A DNA stretch of 64,000 nt from Spartinivicinus marinus (GTDB lineage Bacteria > Pseudomonadota > Gammaproteobacteria > Pseudomonadales > Zooshikellaceae): contig NZ_JAPJZK010000001.1 in assembly GCF_026309355.1 (NCBI RefSeq), positions 4,918,501 through 4,982,500 of the forward strand. Reading direction: 5' to 3'. This document shows positions 59,419 through 64,000 of the stretch, piece after piece. Made by a program: the position numbers and the translations under genes. The notes beneath the pieces are model-generated. The model was not told the DNA's origin. It saw only the letters and a program-made list of their open reading frames with translations, and did no database searches. Within the stretch, counting starts at the first letter, position 1. The number at the start of each line of letters is the position of its first letter.

Positions 59419-61263
59419 CTAACTAAATCGAGGTAAAACATGGCTTTTGATGGCTTGTTGGACTTGGCGAGAGTGAGACGGTAGCTTTTCTTTGAAGTAA
59501 CCAGCTATATCTGCTTTATAGGCATTAGCTGGACGAGGACCAATACTGTCTACCCATAATGCATGATTAGTCGTAGCGAAGTTAAGCTGCTGGCTGGCTA
59601 ATATACAGATAGGGCCTTGTGCTAAATTCTTGCCATCAAATAACCAGTATTCTTTGCCATTGGTCAAGCCGTTGGTGGGGTATTTTCTCACAACAGGAGT
59701 AATAATATAGCCATCATCCTGATCAAATGATCCTCTTCTTGGTAAAAACTGAGCTGTTTGCATAACACAGTCATTTGGGAAACTAAACTCATCAGTAATA
59801 GACATTTGCTGACAATCCATATGCACCAGTGCGGATGGGTTCATTTCAGTGGGTAGCGTTTCATTGGTATATAAACGGTTTGGGTAATTTTGGTAAGCTT
59901 TAGCGACCCTTGTAACTACATGTTCTGGGCGATAACCGATAGCAACCCAATAAATATGTTTAAACTCATCAGGAAACTGATACTGACCTTTATAAGCAGG
60001 AACATTCATATCCCACAACAGTTTTTCGTCTCGTATGACTTTATACCCAGACGTGATTTCTTTTATGGAATCATAGTTTACTTTGACTCTTGCTCTAACA
60101 AGACCTCCTACATCGACTGGAGCTACGGGATAGCCAGAAATATCCTCTAGAACTCTGCCTCCAAAAAATAGCTTCTCATAATAAAACTGTGGTTCAGATT
60201 TATCCATTGCACCTAAATAATGACCATAAAAAGTCAGCTCATCATCATAATCATCATAATTACACATAATATCTGAGGTATCGAAATCTAGGATAATAGT
60301 GTCGGCAACAACTTTACTATTGCTCTCGTATAGGTCAGATTTTCGAATAACCCAAATAGGCGTTTTATGCTCTTGAGGGGTAATAATTTTTGTGCCTAGT
60401 ACACGAGTGTTTTCTACTCGTGATGCTGTTTCGAAAATAATAATATGATTGCGAGTGACACCAAGTGAGTGAGAGGTGGTAGAAATATAGATATTATTTC
60501 CTTCCCGGTTAACAATCGTCCAGCTATTGAAACGACTTTCTCTATCCCACTTAATCAATCTGACAAAGCCATGGCGAGTACCAGTTGTGCCCATATTCCC
60601 ACCGTAATTCATGGTATAACACTCACCTGTTTTAAAGTCAAAATAGGGGTGAGCAGTGGTACGTATTTGTGGAAATAACCACTTATCTGGCGCAAATGCT
60701 TCTGCAATGGGAGGAAGGCTGGACTTCCAATCGCTAACTTCACCAATAGGGGTAATTAAATCAAGTGTTGAACCATCAAACTCGTAAGGAATGCCACCTT
60801 CATAATTTAAGGCGAATCGGTTATCTCCCATGTAAATAGGTGCGGTATTACAATAATTCATAAAACCTAAATTAGGGCTAAAGTAAATAGTGCCGCCTAG
60901 CAGATAGAATTTATCTAAAAAACTATCTACATGATTTTGCATGATAGCTGATGGAGTATTAATCATATTACGAGCAAAGCTGGCACCACTATTGGTAAAG
61001 TCAACCCGTGTTAAGGCCCCTTTGCTATTAGGTGTAAAGTGATTCTTTTCCAGTGGAATCCCTTCGGCGATAAATATATGTCCATAGATGTCGTAGGGTA
61101 AAGTACCAGCAATAACATCTAATGAACCAGAAGAAGGCTGTAAGCTGCCATCCATTATAGAGTTAGGAAAAAAAGAATTATCAATAGCTGTATTTTCTGA
61201 AAGTGCGATGCTAGGCATTAATCCTGCGACACCAGCAGCTTTAATAAAGTCCCTTCTTTTCAT
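59419..61263 (-). CDS. Tat-exported carotenoid-oxygenase (RPE65/CCD) family protein
   Basis: A 614-residue protein. ATG at 61263 with AGGAGT upstream gives a Tat signal (MKRRDFIKAAGVAGLMPSIA); an upstream start at 61287 is rejected. The body fits the beta-propeller carotenoid cleavage oxygenases: YDIYGHIFIAEGIPLEKNHF, GALTRVDFTNSGASFARN, and histidine-bearing blades at TTAHPYFDFKTGECYTMNYG, TTSHSLGVTRNHIIIFE and a final TTNHALWVDS, candidates for the iron ligands. Periplasmic export of such an enzyme is unusual; cytoplasmic or membrane-bound carotenoid substrates are normal for the family. It may cleave another lipid or phenylpropanoid. Confidence 0.83.
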   Translation of the reverse strand: MKRRDFIKAAGVAGLMPSIALSENTAIDNSFFPNSIMDGSLQPSSGSLDVIAGTLPYDIYGHIFIAEGIPLEKNHFTPNSKGALTRVDFTNSGASFARNMINTPSAIMQNHVDSFLDKFYLLGGTIYFSPNLGFMNYCNTAPIYMGDNRFALNYEGGIPYEFDGSTLDLITPIGEVSDWKSSLPPIAEAFAPDKWLFPQIRTTAHPYFDFKTGECYTMNYGGNMGTTGTRHGFVRLIKWDRESRFNSWTIVNREGNNIYISTTSHSLGVTRNHIIIFETASRVENTRVLGTKIITPQEHKTPIWVIRKSDLYESNSKVVADTIILDFDTSDIMCNYDDYDDELTFYGHYLGAMDKSEPQFYYEKLFFGGRVLEDISGYPVAPVDVGGLVRARVKVNYDSIKEITSGYKVIRDEKLLWDMNVPAYKGQYQFPDEFKHIYWVAIGYRPEHVVTRVAKAYQNYPNRLYTNETLPTEMNPSALVHMDCQQMSITDEFSFPNDCVMQTAQFLPRRGSFDQDDGYIITPVVRKYPTNGLTNGKEYWLFDGKNLAQGPICILASQQLNFATTNHALWVDSIGPRPANAYKADIAGYFKEKLPSHSRQVQQAIKSHVLPRFS

Positions 61264-61609
61264 AAGTACTCCTATCCATGTGAGCAAAAAGATTACATTT
61301 ATATTATTATTTTATTATGCTTGTGATTAATTTTTTATGTCGATAACCGTTGAGACTAGTTCAGCATATTACACTAAATTCAAATTTGGCAATAAAAATT
61401 TACATTTTAATTGCTGTTTCATTGGTATAAATCAAGCCTAATTAAATACCGGCTAATAAACGGAGCCGCTGATGTAAAAAATACTGTAAGGGTGCTATTT
61501 GGTATGGCTGTTTTTTGTTGCGGAAAGCTTTTTGCATCATCTGCCACTGCTGTAAGAAATTTGGCAGTAGCAGGATAAAAGATGCACAACGAAGGGTAAG
61601 AGCAACTCC
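61264..61609. other. Divergent intergenic region between the carotenoid-oxygenase gene and flhA
   Basis: 346 bases. The left half is very AT-rich and should carry the minus-strand promoter. The right half contains a sigma54-like site at 61522-61537 before flhA and GAAGGGTAAG as flhA ribosome-binding site. No gene is visible. Confidence 0.4.
61520..61537 (+). promoter_or_regulatory. Possible sigma54 promoter of flhA
   Basis: GCGGAAAGCTTTTTGCAT has GG (61522-61523) and GC (61534-61535) 10 bases apart with a good TTTGCAT -12 box; the -24 box is poor (no TGGC). It is about 73 bases before flhA, a class II flagellar gene in polar systems. Confidence 0.35.
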
Positions 61610-63748
61610 ATGGACAAAGCAGCAGTTGTTGAAGGTATTAAGGGGATAGGTCGAGGTAGTTTTGGGGTGCCACTGCTGCTGTTAGCGCTGCTGGCGATGA
61701 TGACGTTGCCAGTTCCTCCTTTTATACTGGATGTGCTCTTTACCTTTAATATCACTTTATCGTTAGTCGTTTTGTTAGTCAGTGTTTATACTCTGCGCCC
61801 CTTAGATTTCGCTGTTTTTCCTACCATTTTATTAGTCGCCACTTTATTACGTTTAGCATTAAATGTTGCTTCAACCCGCGTAGTGTTACTCCGTGGTCAT
61901 GAAGGTGGCGATGCTGCAGGGAAGGTGATTCAAGCGTTCGGCGAGGTGGTGATTGGGGGGAATTATGTGGTTGGTTTGGTGGTGTTTGCCATTTTAATGA
62001 TCATTAATTTCGTGGTAGTCACTAAAGGGGCGGGCCGTATATCTGAAGTCAGTGCAAGGTTCACCCTGGATGCGATGCCAGGTAAACAAATGGCCATTGA
62101 TGCTGATTTAAATGCGGGCCTGATTAATCAGGATGAAGCCCGTACACGGCGGACAGAAGTGGGTCAGGAGGCTGATTTTTATGGTTCAATGGATGGTGCC
62201 AGTAAGTTTGTTCGGGGTGATGCAGTTGCAGGGCTTTTAATTTTATTTATAAATATTATTGGTGGTTTGAGTATTGGGATGATTCAGCATGATTTATCTT
62301 TTCCTGTGGCCATGCAGAATTATTCATTACTAACGATTGGCGATGGGTTAGTCGCGCAAATTCCTTCCTTATTACTATCAACAGCAGCTGCCATTATTGT
62401 GACTAGGGTGTCTGATGCGAAAGATATGGGCCACCAAGTTATTCAACAAATGTTTGCTACACCTAAGGCGTTGGGTGTGGCTGCAGCCATTTTAATAGTG
62501 ATGGGATCTATCCCAGGAATGCCTCATTTGGCTTTTTTGGGGTTGGGCTTATTAGCCGCAGGTGGGGCTTTCTTGATTCATCGTCGGGCTCAGCCAAAAG
62601 TGAAAACAACAGGAGAAGGGCAATTGCCTGCTGCACCAGGTCAGGAAACAGCAGAATCAGCAGGGGTATCTGCAGCAGCACCGGAGGTAAAAGAGTTAGG
62701 TTGGGATGATGTTACCCCGGTCGATATGATTGGTTTAGAAGTTGGTTATCGGCTAATTCCTCTTGTGGATAAGACGCAGGGAGGAGAGTTGTTGAGCCGA
62801 ATTAAAGGGGTCAGAAAAAAATTGTCTCAAGAGCTGGGGTTTTTGATGCCTTCGGTGCATATTCGTGACAACCTGGATTTATTACCCAACGCCTATCGTA
62901 TAACGTTAATGGGGGTGACAATCAGTGAGGCAGAAGTACACCCAGATCGTGACTTGGCAATTAACCCTGGTCAAGTTTTTGGCTCATTACAAGGGATTGA
63001 AGCCAAGGACCCTGCGTTTGGTTTGGATGCCATTTGGATTGAGTCAAACTTAAAGGAGCAAGCCCAAACCTTGGGCTATACCGTAGTGGATGCATCCACC
63101 GTGGTTGCTACACATTTAAATCAGATTATCCATAAACATGCCCATGAGTTGATTGGTCATGAAGAAGTACAACAGATGTTGGACTTATTAGCCAAGCAGT
63201 CGCCGAAGCTGGCTGAAGATTTAGTACCCAATAAATTATCCATCAGTTTATTACTAAAAGTGCTGCAGAATTTATTACTGGAAAAAGTCCCAGTTAGAGA
63301 TATTCGAACCATTGCCGAAGCTTTGGCGGAAGCTGCAATGATCAGTCAAGATCCTGCCACACTCACCGCCGCTGCCAGAGAGGCTTTATCTCGATCTATC
63401 GTCCAAGGGTTGGTGGGTACTGACCTGCAAATTCCGGTCGTTACTTTAGCACCTCAGTTGGAACAGATGTTGCTGCAGTCTGTACAACAAGCGAAACAGT
63501 CTGGTGCTGCAACGATTGACTCAGTTGTGTTAGAACCGGGTATGGCAGAGCAGTTACAGCAGTCTTTGGCTGAAGCTTGTCAGCGGCAAGAGCTAGCCGG
63601 AAAACCTGCCATATTATTGGTGGCAGCACTGATCAGGCCGTTTTTAGCTCGATTTGCCCGGTTTGGTGTGCCGAATTTACATGTGCTTTCTTACCAGGAA
63701 GTACCTGATAACAAGCAGGTCACAATAGAAGCAACCGTCGGCCAGTAA
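61610..63748 (+). CDS. flhA: Flagellar export protein FlhA
   Basis: A 712-residue export-gate protein. Eight membrane helices occupy about residues 15-325, with the FHIPEP-type signature region around RISEVSARFTLDAMPGKQMA and IDADLNAGLINQDEARTRR. A linker rich in A, G and E leads to the cytoplasmic nonamer-ring domain (VTPVDMIGLEVGYRLIPLVD through VPNLHVLSYQEVPDNKQVTI). Length is normal. Its separation from flhB by 15 kb of unrelated genes is the second break in the flagellar cluster. Confidence 0.98.
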   Translation: MDKAAVVEGIKGIGRGSFGVPLLLLALLAMMTLPVPPFILDVLFTFNITLSLVVLLVSVYTLRPLDFAVFPTILLVATLLRLALNVASTRVVLLRGHEGGDAAGKVIQAFGEVVIGGNYVVGLVVFAILMIINFVVVTKGAGRISEVSARFTLDAMPGKQMAIDADLNAGLINQDEARTRRTEVGQEADFYGSMDGASKFVRGDAVAGLLILFINIIGGLSIGMIQHDLSFPVAMQNYSLLTIGDGLVAQIPSLLLSTAAAIIVTRVSDAKDMGHQVIQQMFATPKALGVAAAILIVMGSIPGMPHLAFLGLGLLAAGGAFLIHRRAQPKVKTTGEGQLPAAPGQETAESAGVSAAAPEVKELGWDDVTPVDMIGLEVGYRLIPLVDKTQGGELLSRIKGVRKKLSQELGFLMPSVHIRDNLDLLPNAYRITLMGVTISEAEVHPDRDLAINPGQVFGSLQGIEAKDPAFGLDAIWIESNLKEQAQTLGYTVVDASTVVATHLNQIIHKHAHELIGHEEVQQMLDLLAKQSPKLAEDLVPNKLSISLLLKVLQNLLLEKVPVRDIRTIAEALAEAAMISQDPATLTAAAREALSRSIVQGLVGTDLQIPVVTLAPQLEQMLLQSVQQAKQSGAATIDSVVLEPGMAEQLQQSLAEACQRQELAGKPAILLVAALIRPFLARFARFGVPNLHVLSYQEVPDNKQVTIEATVGQ

Positions 63749-63753
63749 CATAA

Positions 63754-63777
63754 TTAGCCAGCAATAAGGCTGGTTAA
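63754..63777 (+). terminator. Hairpin between flhA and flhF
   Basis: TTAGCCAGC (63754-63762) pairs with GCTGGTTAA (63769-63777), nine pairs with one G-T and a 6-base loop, five bases after the flhA stop. No T-run, so a partial terminator or mRNA-end stabiliser. Confidence 0.45.
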
Positions 63778-63878
63778 GGTAAGGCTACATGGTGAGTCTA
63801 AACAACTTACGTGGAACGTTGCGCCAAAAGACTTAAGTTGTAGTGTTTTGGCCGTTGAGTGCGCAGGGGTTAAGTGGC

Positions 63879-64000
63879 ATGACAATAAAACGTTATTTTG
63901 CAGCGGATATGCGACAAGCCATGCGGCTGGTGAAAAATGATCTAGGGCTTGATGCAACGATTTTAAATCAACAAAAAGTGGCGGGGGGGGTTGAGGTATT
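63879..64000 (+). CDS. flhF: Flagellar biosynthesis GTPase FlhF (partial, 3' end off the window)
   Basis: The ATG at 63879, after GCAGGGGT, opens a frame to the right edge (about 40 residues). KRYFAADMRQAMRLVKNDLG followed by LDATILNQQKVAGGVEV is the conserved N-terminus of FlhF, the SRP-like GTPase that places polar flagella. Position after flhA is the usual flhA-flhF-fleN order. The GTPase domain lies outside the window. Confidence 0.9.
   Translation, partial: MTIKRYFAADMRQAMRLVKNDLGLDATILNQQKVAGGVEV

Noticed and set aside
1-64000. CRISPR arrays, tRNA/rRNA genes, complete insertion sequences, integrases or phage genes
   Set aside because: None seen on reading the window; a tRNA or covariance-model scan was not possible here.

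Overview
The window looks like chromosomal DNA from a low-GC (visually low-to-mid 40s percent), motile, Gram-negative gammaproteobacterium. The evidence is a polar-type flagellar cluster (fliEFGHIJ, fliK, fliLMNOPQR-flhB, flhA-flhF) with a Pseudomonas-like phospho-relay/partner-switch module inside it, BetI, and outer-membrane and multihaem proteins. A marine Oceanospirillales-type organism (for example near Zooshikella or Spartinivicinus) would fit, but that is a guess made without any search. No rRNA, tRNA, CRISPR array, prophage or complete insertion sequence was seen.

Layout. 1-6.3 kb, minus strand: six overlapping genes RDD, SpoIIM, DUF4129, DUF4350, MoxR ATPase and DUF58 (the last runs off the left edge). 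6.8-11.6 kb: a small BPSS1780-like membrane protein, then a periplasmic amino-acid-type binding protein paired with a membrane PAS-GGDEF-EAL enzyme. 12-15.2 kb, minus strand: DUF2252, DUF2269 and an NAD-dependent epimerase fused to a DoxX-like membrane domain. 15.4-25.7 kb: fliE to fliJ, a STAS / REC-PP2C-HATPase / Hpt trio, and fliK.

25.9-39.1 kb: a gas vesicle locus of two arms. The first arm holds an unknown 204-residue protein, a sigma54 activator (GvrA-like), an Hsp20-like GvpH, a CDC48-type double AAA ATPase, two GvpF/L proteins, a PAS histidine kinase and a REC-only regulator. The second arm, behind a good sigma54 promoter, holds gvpA, gvpN, a coiled-coil protein, a zinc-ribbon protein, gvpF/L, gvpG, a gvpA-like gene, gvpK and another gvpA-like gene. 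A glycine-betaine-type binding lipoprotein and betI follow. 41.2-46.8 kb: fliL to flhB.

47.4-57.7 kb: a plus-strand redox cluster of pentahaem cytochrome, outer-membrane beta-barrel, FAD/[2Fe-2S] reductase, tetrahaem cytochrome, a cNMP-binding/4x[4Fe-4S] fusion, a cytochrome-b-like membrane protein and an anchored decahaem cytochrome. Together they look like an uncharacterised electron path across the cell envelope. 57.7-61.3 kb, minus strand: a Tat-exported carotenoid-oxygenase-family protein and a secreted FAD oxidase. 61.6 kb to the end: flhA and the start of flhF.

The flagellar regulon is therefore opened at two seams, fliK/fliL and flhB/flhA, and each gap holds a large accessory module (buoyancy; multihaem redox chemistry). 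A dispersed family of about 128-bp palindromic repeats, very like the ERIC elements of enterobacteria and vibrios, occurs four times, twice around gvpA. One copy carries a nested 77-bp insertion with inverted ends and a CTAG duplication.
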